This document shows, piece after piece, positions 1 through 10,356 of a stretch of DNA of 64,000 nucleotides. Origin of the DNA: Equus caballus. Taxonomy: Eukaryota > Chordata > Mammalia > Perissodactyla > Equidae. The stretch lies in contig NC_091693.1 in NCBI RefSeq assembly GCF_041296265.1, positions 20,956,001 through 21,020,000 of the forward strand. The letters are read 5' to 3'. The translations under genes were made by a program, and so were the position numbers. Under the pieces are notes generated by a model, which was not told the DNA's origin, searched no databases, and saw only the letters and a list, made by a program, of their open reading frames with translations. Every line of letters starts with the position of its first letter. The first letter of the stretch is position 1.

Positions 1-1576
1 CGGTGGTCTCTGGCCCCTTGGAGGCTGGGGGGACTACAAAACCAGGGCGTCCTTTCTCCCCCCTGGGCTCCCGACTCCCCATCTGAGCGAATGTCTGTCC
101 CCGCTTAAAATACAAATCAGCCGGATAGCCAAGGACTTTGCAAACATTCTCACGCTTGATCCTCACAACAGCTTTATGATGTTAGGGACTCTCATTACTA
201 TGACGTTACAAGCGAGGAAGCTGGTCTCGGACAGAAGTCTCTTGTGCAAGGGGCAGAGTCAGGATTGGAACTCGGGTCATCCGGCTGTTAAATAGGATGC
301 CATTCCATCTCCAAATTTATTTCCACGCCATCGAGGGCAGGGAGCTCTCTGCAGATCCCCAGTCCCTGGAACAGCCCGGCGTGAGAGATCCAGGAAAACG
401 AGCGTTTGCGGGATGAGCAGACGGCCCCTCACGTCGGTCTTCTTGTTGTGTTCCCGACCAGCTCTCGGTTGGCAGTTTTTCTGGTACCCGCCGTGTGCCT
501 TGCTTAACTCCCCCATCGTCCCTGTGGGTGCCCACAATCACTCCCATTCTACAGATGAGGAAACGGAGAGAAATGAGGTCAGTTGCCCAACGTCGAGTGG
601 TGAGCAAGTGAGTGGTGACTCCACGCCCCTCGGCGGCTGATCTCATGTGTCTCTTTGAACTCTCTCCCTGGGTGATCTCTCAGGTGTCTCTGAGTCACCA
701 TCGTATCTGAGATGTGCGTGCCAGGCAGCCTCTGTCTGTGCACCGGGGGCGCCCCTGATGCTGGGTCGACACGTGAGCCAACCAACACACCTGCCCCACC
801 TCCTTCCAGCTCTATCATCTCCCACATATTTCGGTTTAAGCTCCACGGTCGGCTCCCACCTTTGCCCTGAGTCTTCCCCTGGTTTGTAAAGGACATCATC
901 CTCTCCCCGGTCACTCCGATCGATCGAAAGCTGGGAATGGTCCTTGATCTCTCCCTCGCTCCCACTTCCCTCGTTGGCAATTCCTGTCCAAATATATGGT
1001 GAGTTCAGTTGCTTACCTCCTCTCACTCACCTTTGTCCAAGCCACCCTTATCTCTCACCTGGATGGGTGCCACTGCATCCAAACTGGTCTCGCAGCTTCC
1101 ATGTTTGATTCCCTCCCCCCATGCCACGCCATGTCCATTCTCCACTGGGCAGGGCGGCCAGCATGTTCTTAAAACATAAAACAGCATTGTGTTAAAACCT
1201 GCTTAAAACCCATCCGTGATTTCCCACTGCAATTATAAGAAACCCTAAATGCCTCCAAGGTACTGTACGTCTGGCTGGTGTCCATCTCTGAGCCACGCCA
1301 CTCCATCATGCACCAGCCTCAGCCCCCTGCATCTCTTTGTTCTTCATGTGGTAGGTGCCTTCCCACCTCAGGGCCTTGGTGTTTGCTGTTCCCTCTGCCT
1401 GGGACACGTTTCCTGCTGCTCTGCCCGTGGTTACCTGTCCAGATGTCAGCTGAAAGGTCAGCTCCTGATCACTTTCTGTGGAGCAGACATTCCCTTCCAG
1501 AGCCCAGCCCAGTACCTGGTGTGTGGCAGGGGCTCTATGAAAATGGGATGAGTGAGATTATCACAGAGACTTCTCT
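1..1576. repeat. Gene-free flank with old MIR/L2-like repeats
   Basis: No exon with splice signals and a family match was seen here. About 150-290 reads like a MIR SINE core (falling counts of 'aggaagct', 'ggattggaactcgggt'). About 540-620 is another MIR-like piece. About 1,030-1,560 reads like the 3' part of an L2 LINE in antisense ('tcagggcctttg'-type and 'gggcaggg'-type words). The open frames present are chance frames in GC-rich repeat. Assignments are by word similarity only. Confidence 0.4.
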
Positions 1577-2110
1577 CCAGAAGCTCTGCCTTCCTCCAGA
1601 ATCTCTGCTTCTCTCCAGAACCTCTGCCTCCCTCCAGAATCTCTGCCGCTCGGGTTGGCCTGGTGGCATAGTGGTAAAGTTCGTGCACTCTGCTTTGGGG
1701 GCCTGGGGTTTGCAGGTTTGGATCTGGGCATAGACCTACACACTGCCCATCAAGCCATGCTGTGGCAGTGTCCCACATACACAATAGAGGAAGATTGGCA
1801 CAGATGTTAGCTCAGCGACAATCTTCCTCAAGCAAAAAGAGGAAGATTGGCAACAGATCTTTGCTCAAGGCTAATCTTCCTCACCAAAAAAAAAAAAAAA
1901 AAAAAAATTCTCTGCTTCCCTCCAGAATCTCTGCCTCTCTCCAGAATCTCTGCCTCCCTCCAGAACCTCTCCTTCTCTCCACAATCTCTGCCTCCCTCCA
2001 GAATCTCTGCCTCACTCCAGGATCTCTGCTTCTCTCCAGAACCTCTGCCTGCTTTCAGAATTTCTGCTTCCCTCCAGAATCTCTGCTTCCCTCCAGAATC
2101 TCTGCACCCA
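1577..2110. repeat. Minisatellite, about 19-bp unit, split by a SINE
   Basis: Copies of a unit close to 'tctctgcctccctccagaa' run from about 1,577 to 1,648 and again from about 1,908 to 2,105, with unit-to-unit changes (cctccctc, cttctctc, ctcactcc). An ERE SINE sits between the two halves, so the array predates the SINE. It gives spurious open frames rich in Ser, Leu and Pro. Confidence 0.85.
1651..1908 (+). mobile_element. Equine ERE-type tRNA-derived SINE
   Basis: The tRNA-like head starts with 'gggttggcctggtggcatag' and contains the B-box-like 'ggtttggatctggg'. The body carries 'gaggaagattggcacagatg' and 'ttagctcag', and the element ends in an A-run of about 20 near 1,887-1,907. The surrounding minisatellite words 'tctctgc' repeat on both sides and may be the target-site duplication. 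This SINE family is restricted to perissodactyls, which is the main clue to the host. Confidence 0.9.
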
Positions 2111-5100
2111 ATGCCTCTCCCTCTTCAGACCTGACAGTAATCTCCAATTACCCAGCCCTGGGAGAGCACACACCAGGGGAAGGCGGGGAAGCCCATCTTT
2201 CTGAGATTAGGCTCCAAATACTTGCAGGGAAGAATGCTTCTGACTCTGGGCAATGGGACCCAGGACATGGGCATTTCTGCTTCCTCAGCTCTGGTCCTAT
2301 CACAGACCCACATTCAATGGGGATAAAGGGTCCCTTGTGTGTATGCAGGGGCTGCATTTACCAAGGCCACAGACCTCAGCAAAAGCCCCACTTCCTGATG
2401 ACTAGGGCCTCCTGCCTCAGCAACACCCCTGCCCCGCCCTCCGTGTTTACCGTCCGCCTGAGTGGCAAACATCTTTCCTTCTGTTCCGTCTGTTTAGGAG
2501 AGGCTTCTCTTGTCTTTACAGTCTTTGAGCTCACGTGGGACCTCTCACTCTTTACCAAACACAACCTGGAGTTTTGTAGGATTCCCAGCCTGGGCCAGTG
2601 CTTAACGAGCCATGCTCTCAGCTCCCACCATTCCACCACCTGCCACTACCTCAGTTTGGGCCTCTCCCTGACCTCCTGGCCTCTCAGTTTTCCCCCTGCC
2701 ATCCTCCCAGACTTGGCCCCAGAAAGCTCTTCCTGACACCAGAGGCCCCATCGCCCCAGTGGAAAGTCCGCCTGGTGCAGCAGTATCCTGACCCTCCTGG
2801 GGGTCTCGGGGGGGCCTGGCCACCCTGGCCACCTCCTCCCCAGCTGTCCTGCCCCAGGAGCAGCCATGCCGAGCTTCCTTGCCTGAGGGCTTCGCACCTG
2901 TTCTTCTCCTCTTCCCCTCCCACCCCTGTCCCTGCTCATTCTTACTCATCTCTGGGTCCTGGTTTAAACACTGCTTCCTTTGGCAGCATTCCGTGGCGCC
3001 TGCACGGAGCTGGCCGCTCCACCTCTGGGCTCCCCTGCGTCCTTATTGACCCCACTATGGCACGGATCCCTGTGGGTCTGGACTTGCCAGAGTCTGTGCC
3101 CGCCTCCCCCACCCCACCGGACAGAGAGCCCATTGAGGGCAGGCCAGGGGCTGACTCAGCTCTTCCCTCACGCCCCGTGCAGGGCCTGGCTCCTGGGAGG
3201 CATCAGCAGATGCTTGCTCTGTGAATAAAGGGACGACCCGTATTGCTCCTCTGCTCAAAAATCTCCATGCTTGCTTCTTTCCCCAAACCGGAGCTGCGCC
3301 TATGCTAGCTGCAGCCTCTCTCCACTCAGCCCATCACTCCCCTGCCTCACAGTTTGCACTTGCTGTTCCCTCTGCCAGCAACGCTCTTCCCACACACCTG
3401 CCAAGCTCCCTGCCCTCCCTTGTGCAGGACTTTGCTGCACACATTCTCCTCTATTCTCCAGGCCTTTCCTCTCCACCCTCCTTAAAGGTGTGGTCTGCTC
3501 CGCATCCCCCCGGTTTACCACCATCTGACACACTCTATATCCTACTTCTTTCTCTCTTTTCTTTTTTGGCCTCTCCCATGAGGGCAGGATTTTGTTTCTT
3601 TTGCTGCTGTCACGAAATAAGTGCTCAATAAATATTTGCAGAGTGAATGGATGAATGGATGAACGCACGGGGCTTGAGGTCAAGGAAGGTTTCCAGTGTT
3701 CACAGGGGGAACTTAAGGCTTCTGCCAGACTGTGTCTCCCGCCCTGGGAGGCTGGCTGAGACCCGGGGGGACCGGGGAGGCGGGGGCCGCAGAGAGCGGA
3801 GCTCCGGGCAGGAGACCGCGCTTTGCCAGCAGAGCCCACGCGATGCCCAGGCGTGGGCACAGTGACCTCTTGTGGCCAAGGCTGAGCACAGCATCTCCCC
3901 GGCTCCCACGTGGGATCCTGACTTTGTCGCACGCGGCGACTGACTTTGAATCCAGATACGCCGACAGTGTTAACACACGCACTGGATTGCGAAAACTCAG
4001 TACAAAAAAGAGAGAAAAGCAATGTAAAATATCTCGGTTTTTGGAAAATACTCATTACAGGTTAGAATCAATATTGTGGGTCAAAAATGTGATTACAATT
4101 TCACCCGTTTTCCTCCCCTTTTAAAAATAAGGCTATTAGAAAATTTAAAATCTCATCGAGGGCGCACGTTGTATTTTTATTCGATAGCGTTGCTCTAAAT
4201 CATGACAGAAATTTAACCAGCAGTCCACCTCCTGGTGTGGAGGGAAAAACTCGGTTGAACAGAAGAGAAAACGTCCCTTGGTGAGGCAGTGGTTGACCTG
4301 CAACAAGGACCCAGGTCCCCTGGCTTCGAGCAGGCGGCATTAGCAAAAGGGTCAAGAGCCCCAGCTTCTTCCCCGACTTGCTGCTGTGTGACCTTGGGCA
4401 AGTCACTTCCCCTCTCTGAGCCACATGATTATCCTTCGTAAAATAGGAAATCACACCCCATCAATCGCATCCCTGAGCTGACGGGGGAGGAACGTTTGCC
4501 TGGCACAGAAGCATCGTCCCAATTGACCTTGATCATCTTGCGCCCCCTGCAGCCCGCTCTCTTTACTGCAGCTGGTGTGATTTTTTTTTTTTTAGAAAAT
4601 GGAAATCGGATCTTGACCTCTTTTGGTGGAAAGCCCTCCAATGATTCGCGATCACTCTCAGAATAAATCAAAGTCCTTCTGGCCTCTACAGGACCCGGCA
4701 TGACGCGCCCCTGGCTACCGCCTCATCTCTTGCTGTTCTTCTTCCTGCCCACTCTGTTCTGGACACAGTTCCTTGCTGTTCCCTGCATTCACCAGGCTTA
4801 TTCCCACCTTCTGGCTTTTGCGTGGGCAGTTCCCGCTGCCTGGAAACCTCTGCCTTGAGACGGCTTTATGATTCGTCCCTTCGCTTTACTCAGGTCTGGG
4901 CTCAAACACCACCTCCTCCAAGAGGCCCCACGCTGACCCCTCTGGAAACTGACTCTTGCCATCTCCCTCTTGCCATCCTGCTTCATTTTTATTTGTTGCA
5001 TTAGTCACTACCTGACGTTATATATTTGCTTCTGGTCTGTTTCTCCCAGACCATGAATATCCTGAGGGCTGCAGCTTCCGTCTTTTGGGCACTGCGGGAT

Positions 5101-6120
5101 TCCTAGCACCTGGAGGAAATTCTAGCACCAGGCACACGGGTCACAGACGAGGCACTCGATGAACGTTTGTTGAATGAATAATTAACCAAATACTCAATTA
5201 ACTTGCAGTGGAGGCGGGGCATCTGGCCCCTACTCTCCAGCCCAATCGAATTAGGAAAAATGAGACCCAAAGAGTGTGGATGGCCAGACATGAGGGCAGC
5301 ACGGGGCTGGGGTTTGGGAGAATCCTCCGTCCTGGGCTAGTCGTGGTGGGTGGAGAGAATCAGCGAGGCTTCTAGGAGGACCCTGGAGGATTTGATCAGG
5401 AAGATGGGACCGGAGGGCATTCCTGACAAGGCACCAGCCCAGCAAAGCCTGGAGGTGGGAATGAGAACACAAGTCTCTCCAGGGCTCAGGCTGAAAGCTT
5501 CTGGGCCCTACACCTGCTTGGACCGGCAGGGCAGCAACTCTGAAACCCAGAGCCCCCTGGCGGCCAAACCTTAGCATGACTACCCAGTCGGACACCATTT
5601 ATTGAGCGCGTTATCGAATCCTCACGACAGAGCTTTGATGGGGGGCTTTGATTCCATTTTCAGAGGAGGAAATGGAAGCCAGAGAGGTTAAGTCACCAAC
5701 TCAGGTCACCCAGCTCTTCTCCCAGAATCCGAGGTGTGGGGAGCCCACCCAGCTGCCCCTCACCCATCACACAGAGACACTGGAGGAGATTCAGGTGGGG
5801 GTGGGGCATGATTCCAGAGTCTTGAAGACCCAGGCAGACCCGGGTGTGAGCCCCTAGTTCGGTCCCTCTCCAGCTAAGTGACTCAGGCCAGTTACCGGGG
5901 CCTCAGGCTACAACCAAGGAGATCGCAATGCGATGAAATAAGACGGCGCAGCACCCGCAGGATGTGCAGCCCTGGAAGAGAAGCACCACGATTACTGCAC
6001 ACAACGAGGGCCCATCTGGTCTGAGCATCCACATGGTAGATGCTCGGGGTGGGTTGGGGCTGTCTGCGCATGCCCAGAACCGGCGGAGGAACGGGGCAGC
6101 AGCCTCCGAATTGCCCCTGA
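2111..6120. repeat. Gene-free stretch, L2/MIR-like remnants
   Basis: No supported gene. About 2,740-3,230, 3,230-3,660 and 4,640-5,190 look like antisense L2 3' regions; the last two end in words such as 'ctcaataaatatttg' and 'gaacgtttgttgaatgaat', typical of L2 tails. About 4,340-4,460 and 5,590-5,740 look like MIR cores ('gtgaccttgggcaagtcact', 'gaggaaatggaagcc'). About 3,740-4,000 is a short GC-rich patch with no coding signal. Confidence 0.4.
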
Positions 6121-6129
6121 CTCAGGAAT

Positions 6130-6480
6130 GGAAACCTGTTCACTACCTGCCTCGGAGACCCAGGAGTCTGGGCCCCCAGCCCCCTCCTCCCTCAGACTCG
6201 GGAGTCCAGCCCCAGCGACCCTCCTCCCTCAGACCCAGGAGTCCAGGCCCTGGGCCTCTCCTCCCTCAGACCCAGGGGTCCGGGCCCTGGGCCTCTCCTC
6301 CCTCAGACCCAGGGGTCTGGGCCCTGGGCCTCTCCTCCCTCAGACCCAGGAGTCCAGCCCCAGCGACCCTCCTCCCTCAGACCCAGGGGTCCGGGCCCTG
6401 GGCCTCTCCTCTCTCAGACCCAGGAGTCCAGCACCCAGCCCCTCCTCCCTCAGACCCGGGAGTCCAGGCCCCCAGCTTCT
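6130..6480. repeat. Minisatellite, about 35-bp unit (ccctcagacccagg)
   Basis: About ten imperfect copies of a unit built on 'ctcctccctcagacccagg' with variable tails ('agtccagcccc', 'ggtccgggccctgggcc'). It lies directly downstream of the CTU1 polyadenylation site. The long Pro/Ser/Leu open frames across it are by-products of the repeat. Confidence 0.85.
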
Positions 6481-6569
6481 GTAGGGTCACAGGTCACCCG
6501 TTCTGTCTCCCGCTCCCCCACCCCCACCCCACCTCAAACCGAAGCTCCCGGCGGGAGAAGGTAACCGAG

Positions 6570-6575
6570 TTTATT
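6570..6575 (-). terminator. CTU1: CTU1 polyadenylation signal AATAAA
   Basis: The plus strand reads tttatt, which is AATAAA on the minus strand, about 65 bases after the CTU1 stop codon. This implies a very short 3' UTR ending close to 6,550. Confidence 0.7.
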
Positions 6576-6640
6576 CACAGTGTCATTCACAGGCAGCCCC
6601 GCGCTCCGGGGCGGCGCATCCCGGCCGAGAACCCGAGTCC

Positions 6641-9600
6641 CTAGAAGGCAGGCACGGCGTCCGGGGCAGGGGCCCGCTCCGGCTCCCCGTCCCGCGGCGG
6701 CCCCGCCTCGTCCAGCCCCCGGCGGCCCTTGCCGATGGCCAGGCGCGGCCGGCCGCGGTTGAGGCCGTCCAGGAGCGCGCAGGCCTGGCAGAGCGCGCGG
6801 CTGGCCAGCGCCCCGCAGCGGGAGCAGGTGCCGGGGGCCGGGGGCCGCGCGGCCGGGGCCAGTGCCAGGCGCTCGGCCGAGTGCACGAGGTCCAGCACCG
6901 CCGACGGCCGCGCCGCCTCCAGGAGCTTGAGCAGGTGGCGCGCGTGGCCGCGGAAGGCCTCGGGCGCGTAGACGCACTCCTCGGAGAAGTAGTCGAGGCG
7001 GCGGAAGTGCGCGTACAGCACCACCTCCTTCTGCGAGGCCAGCTGCAGCGGGCGGCAGCGCGGCAGGGCGCCCCCCTCGCCCGGCGAGCCCAGGCCCCCG
7101 CCCCGGGCCAGCCGCGCCGCGTCGCCCCGCAGGAAGTTCATGAGCACGGTCTCCGCCATGTCGTCGGCGTTGTGGCCTGGCGGGGGAGAGATGGGAGCAG
7201 GTCAGGCGGGGGCGAGGAGGTGGGTGCTGTTGGTCGGGGAGACCCGGGGGCAAGGGGAGGAGGCGTGGCGAGTGGTGTGCACCGAGTGGGTGACCCGGCC
7301 ACGGAGACCCCTCCTTCCGAATACTGTGGGGCGGCCAGGACCCAGAGAGAGACAGGGAGCAGGCCGGCGCAAGGGGTGCAGGTCTTGGAGACCTGGGTCC
7401 CCGTGGTGCAGTCAGGACCCAGGGAGGTGGGGAGGGGGCGTGGGGAACGGCGGGGAGGACGAGACAGGGCCATGGAGACCCCGGGGCGCCGTGGGGCAGC
7501 CAGGTGGAGGCTCAAGGTGGACACACCGAGAAACGAGAGGGGACACACACAGGCTCCGTGGAGCAGCTTGGGGGTGCCCTCAGTTTCCACCCACTTATTG
7601 CAAACCAGGCCCTGTGCTAGCCGCCCTTTCACCTAGTGAGAAAAGTGCTTCAGCTACAAAGATCTCTGCAGCCTCAGTTAAGAGGGTCCTTCAGACTGCA
7701 CAGGAGCAGTCACGATGGCATTTAATGGAGAGTCTCCAGTGAGCTGACACAAGTGTCTCTGGGGATGCAGATCCCGGTGTTTAGAAAGACCAGGGAGAAA
7801 GTGAGGGAATATTTACACAACGGTCACCACAAAATTTAAGCGAAATCTCTACCTATTCCACATCTTGTCGTCTTATACTTGAGTCTAATAGCAAAACACT
7901 GGTCGTCCTAGGGCTTCCCAAACTGGCCCTGCTTCTCCTCCTCAGGGCCTTTGCATGAGCTGTTTCCTCTGCGCAGAACACCTCTCCCACCCCTGATTCA
8001 TCCTTCACGTGTCACCCACGCAGCCTTCAGGGCTCAGCTCACTCAGGAGACGCTTCCTCAATCCCCACCTTTCTCCCTTCACTAGGTCCTCCTATTACAA
8101 ACTTGCAAAATCTGTGCAACTTTCCTTAGTAGCACTTGGGTTATAATTAAGTATGTCAGAAATCAGCAGGTGCAGAGACGTCTGTCTTGTGCATCATCAT
8201 AAGGGCAAACATTTGTATAATGTTTACTGTTTTCCAGTCTCTGAGGGCTTCACACATAACTCATCTAATTCCCAACAACACCAGGACCTAGACATTACTA
8301 ACAACCCCATTCCACAGAAGAGGAAACCGAGGTTAGGTCGTCTGCTCGTGGCTACGTGGCTCGCGTCTGGTACATAGTACATGGTCAGTAATTATTTGTT
8401 GAAGTAACGGTTGGGACAGAGTAAGAGAGTTATCAGAGAGGAAAAGCCGACAGAGAAAAGGAATTAAAAGACACCGTGCATTTCAGACTATCGATGGTTT
8501 CTGATGGGGGATAGCCCTTCACACCCCTTCTTTTGTGAATGGAACACAAAGACTGTCATTTTCTTAAAAATGCAGGGAACAATCTCAACAACAGAAAACC
8601 AACAACCCAATTAAAAAACGGGCAAAAGATCTGAAGAGAGATTTCTCCAAAGAAGACATATGATGGCCAAGAGGTACATGAAAACATGTTCAACATCATT
8701 AGCTACCAGGGAAATGCAAATCAAAACTACAATGAGGTATCACCTCACTCCTGTCAGAATGGCTGTAATTAACAAGACAGGAAACAACCAGTGTTGGAGA
8801 GGCTGTGGAGAGAAGGGAACCCTTGTACACTGCTGTTGGGAGCGCCAACTGGTGCAGCCACTATGGAAAGCAGTATGGAGTTTCCTCAGAAAATTAAGAC
8901 TAGATCTACCATATGATCCAGCTACCTCACTGCTCGGTATTTATGCAAAGAACTTGAAAACACAAATGCATAAAGACACATGCACCCCTATGTTCATTGC
9001 AGCATTATTCACAATAGCCAAGACTTGGAAGCAATCTAGGTGCCCACCAAGGGATGAATGGATAAAGAAGATGTGGTATATATACACAACGGGATACTAC
9101 TCAGCCATAAGAAATGATGAAATCCACCCATTTGTGACAACATGGATGGACCTTGACGGTATTATGCTGAGTGAAATAAGTCAGAGGGAGAAAGTCAAAT
9201 ACCATATGATCTCACTCATAAGTAGAAGATAAAAACAACGACAAACAAACACATAGCAACAGAGATTGGATTGGTGGTTACCAGAGGGGAAGGGGGAAGG
9301 GAGGAGGGAGAACGGGTGATTGCAGACACATGTTTGTGGTGATGGATTGTAATTAGTCTTTGGGTGGTGAACATGATGAAATCTACACAGAATTTGAAAT
9401 ATATTATGATGCACATCTGAAAGTTATATAATGTTATAATCCAATGTTACTGCTATAAAAATTAAAATTAAAATTAAAAAAAAAAAAAAACCCGCAGAGA
9501 ACCCCAGCCCCAGCCCCTAGGGAGTACCCCTCCACCCTTCCTCGCCAGTGTGCTGACCAAGATGACCGCAGTGACTCAGAAGCTTACCACGCCCATCCCA

Positions 9601-10319
9601 GGGGCGCACACACACTGAGCCCATGAGCCTTCAGTGGGCACGCACACCTGCTCCTCCCTGAGACCCTCCACCCAGGGCACACCCAGGTTCTCCTTCACCA
9701 TCTCTCGGGCACGCGCCCCAGCCCCCTTTCACGGCTCGCCCCCTCGCCCGTGCATGCGCCCGGCTCCCTGCCACCCCCATCCCGCCGGTCCCGCTGCGCG
9801 CCTGCGCTCACCAGTCACGATGTGCGTGGCTCCCACGAGGCGCGCCCCCTCCTCCAGCGCCCGGCGCCGCAGCACCCCGCAGAAGGTGCAGCAGGCGCGG
9901 CTGCGGCCGGAGCCGGCCGTGCTGCGGGCCACGGCGTCCATCGTCCAGCCCCCGAAGAGGTCTGCGTAGGCCACGACGGTGAGCGGGAGCTCCCAGCGCG
10001 CCGCCTGGCGCCGCACGGCCGCCAGCGCCGCGTCCCGGTAGCCGCCAATGCCCTCGTCCACGGCCACCAGGCGCAGCGAGATGCCCAGGCGCGGCGCCAG
10101 CACCTGCAGCACGTGCGCCAGCACCGTGGAGTCCTTGCCGCCCGAGGCGCCCACGGCCACCACGGCCCCGGGCGGCAGCAGGCGGCCCGCGACCACCGTG
10201 TGCAGCACCTCGGCCTCGAAGGCGGCGCAGAAGCAGGCGCCGCACAGCGCGCGGCCCGAGCGCGGGCGGCGGAGGGCGGCGCGCGCCTTGTGGCAGGTGG
10301 CGCACTGCGGGGCTGGCAT
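6641..10319 (-). CDS. CTU1: CTU1, cytosolic tRNA 2-thiolation protein 1
   Basis: Two coding exons on the minus strand, 10,319-9,812 (508 nt) and 7,176-6,641 (536 nt), give 347 residues, close to the human protein's 348. The donor ACTG|GTGAGC and acceptor CCAG|GCCACAAC restore the family motif THIVTGHNADD. The ATP pyrophosphatase P-loop SGGKDS is at residues 59-64. N-terminal zinc cysteines are C6, C9, C26 and C29; CTFC at 144-147 includes the likely catalytic cysteines; a C-terminal pair of Cys-x-x-Cys motifs follows. With CTU2 and URM1, this enzyme places sulfur on wobble uridine 34 of Lys, Glu and Gln tRNAs in the cytosol. The 5' UTR continues to an acceptor at 10,356. The intron holds L2/MIR-like pieces and a 5'-truncated L1, and the break of the 39-kb duplication lies within that L1. 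This is the intact copy. Confidence 0.95.
7177..8570. other. CTU1 intron, 3' part
   Basis: Intronic, with no exon seen. About 7,190-7,560 is GC-rich simple sequence. About 7,900-8,130 resembles an L2 fragment ('gggcctttgcatgagctgtt'). About 8,195-8,400 resembles a MIR ('gaggaaaccgaggttaggt'). Confidence 0.5.
8571..9490 (+). mobile_element. 5'-truncated LINE-1, ORF2 end plus 3' UTR
   Basis: The frame at 8,660-9,232 encodes the C-terminal end of L1 ORF2 (residues such as [19 protein letters not shown] and [10 protein letters not shown]). It is followed by a typical L1 3' UTR and an A-rich tail at about 9,462-9,491. It lies inside the CTU1 intron in sense to the plus strand. The duplicated copy at 47,897 begins part-way through this element, at the base matching about 8,743, so the element marks the duplication break. 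Confidence 0.9.
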
Positions 10320-10356
10320 CGCGGGGTCCGAGCGGGGCAGGAGAGGTAGGCTTCTC
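10320..10356 (-). other. CTU1: CTU1 5' UTR portion of the first coding exon
   Basis: On the minus strand a pyrimidine tract and CCGTCCAG|GAGAAG place an acceptor at 10,356, leaving 37 nt of 5' UTR before the ATG at 10,319. The matching donor of the upstream noncoding exon is at 13,627. Confidence 0.7.

Noticed and set aside
1651-1740. A tRNA gene suggested by the B-box-like words
   Set aside because: It is the tRNA-like head of an ERE SINE, followed by the SINE body and an A-tail. The same applies at 15.3, 25.2 and 54.4 kb.
1577-2105. CRISPR-like array
   Set aside because: Units are contiguous and degenerate with no unique spacers, and the genome is mammalian.
5964-6644. Pro/Ser-rich open frames of 118-226 residues
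   Set aside because: Produced by reading through the 35-bp minisatellite.
6881-7742. Long plus-strand open frames opposite CTU1 exon 2 and its intron
   Set aside because: They are antisense shadows of GC-rich coding sequence, with Arg/Gly/Ala-rich composition, no family match and no splice logic.
8660-9232. A 190-residue open frame as a host gene
   Set aside because: It is the end of LINE-1 ORF2, 5'-truncated; likewise 47,879-48,385.
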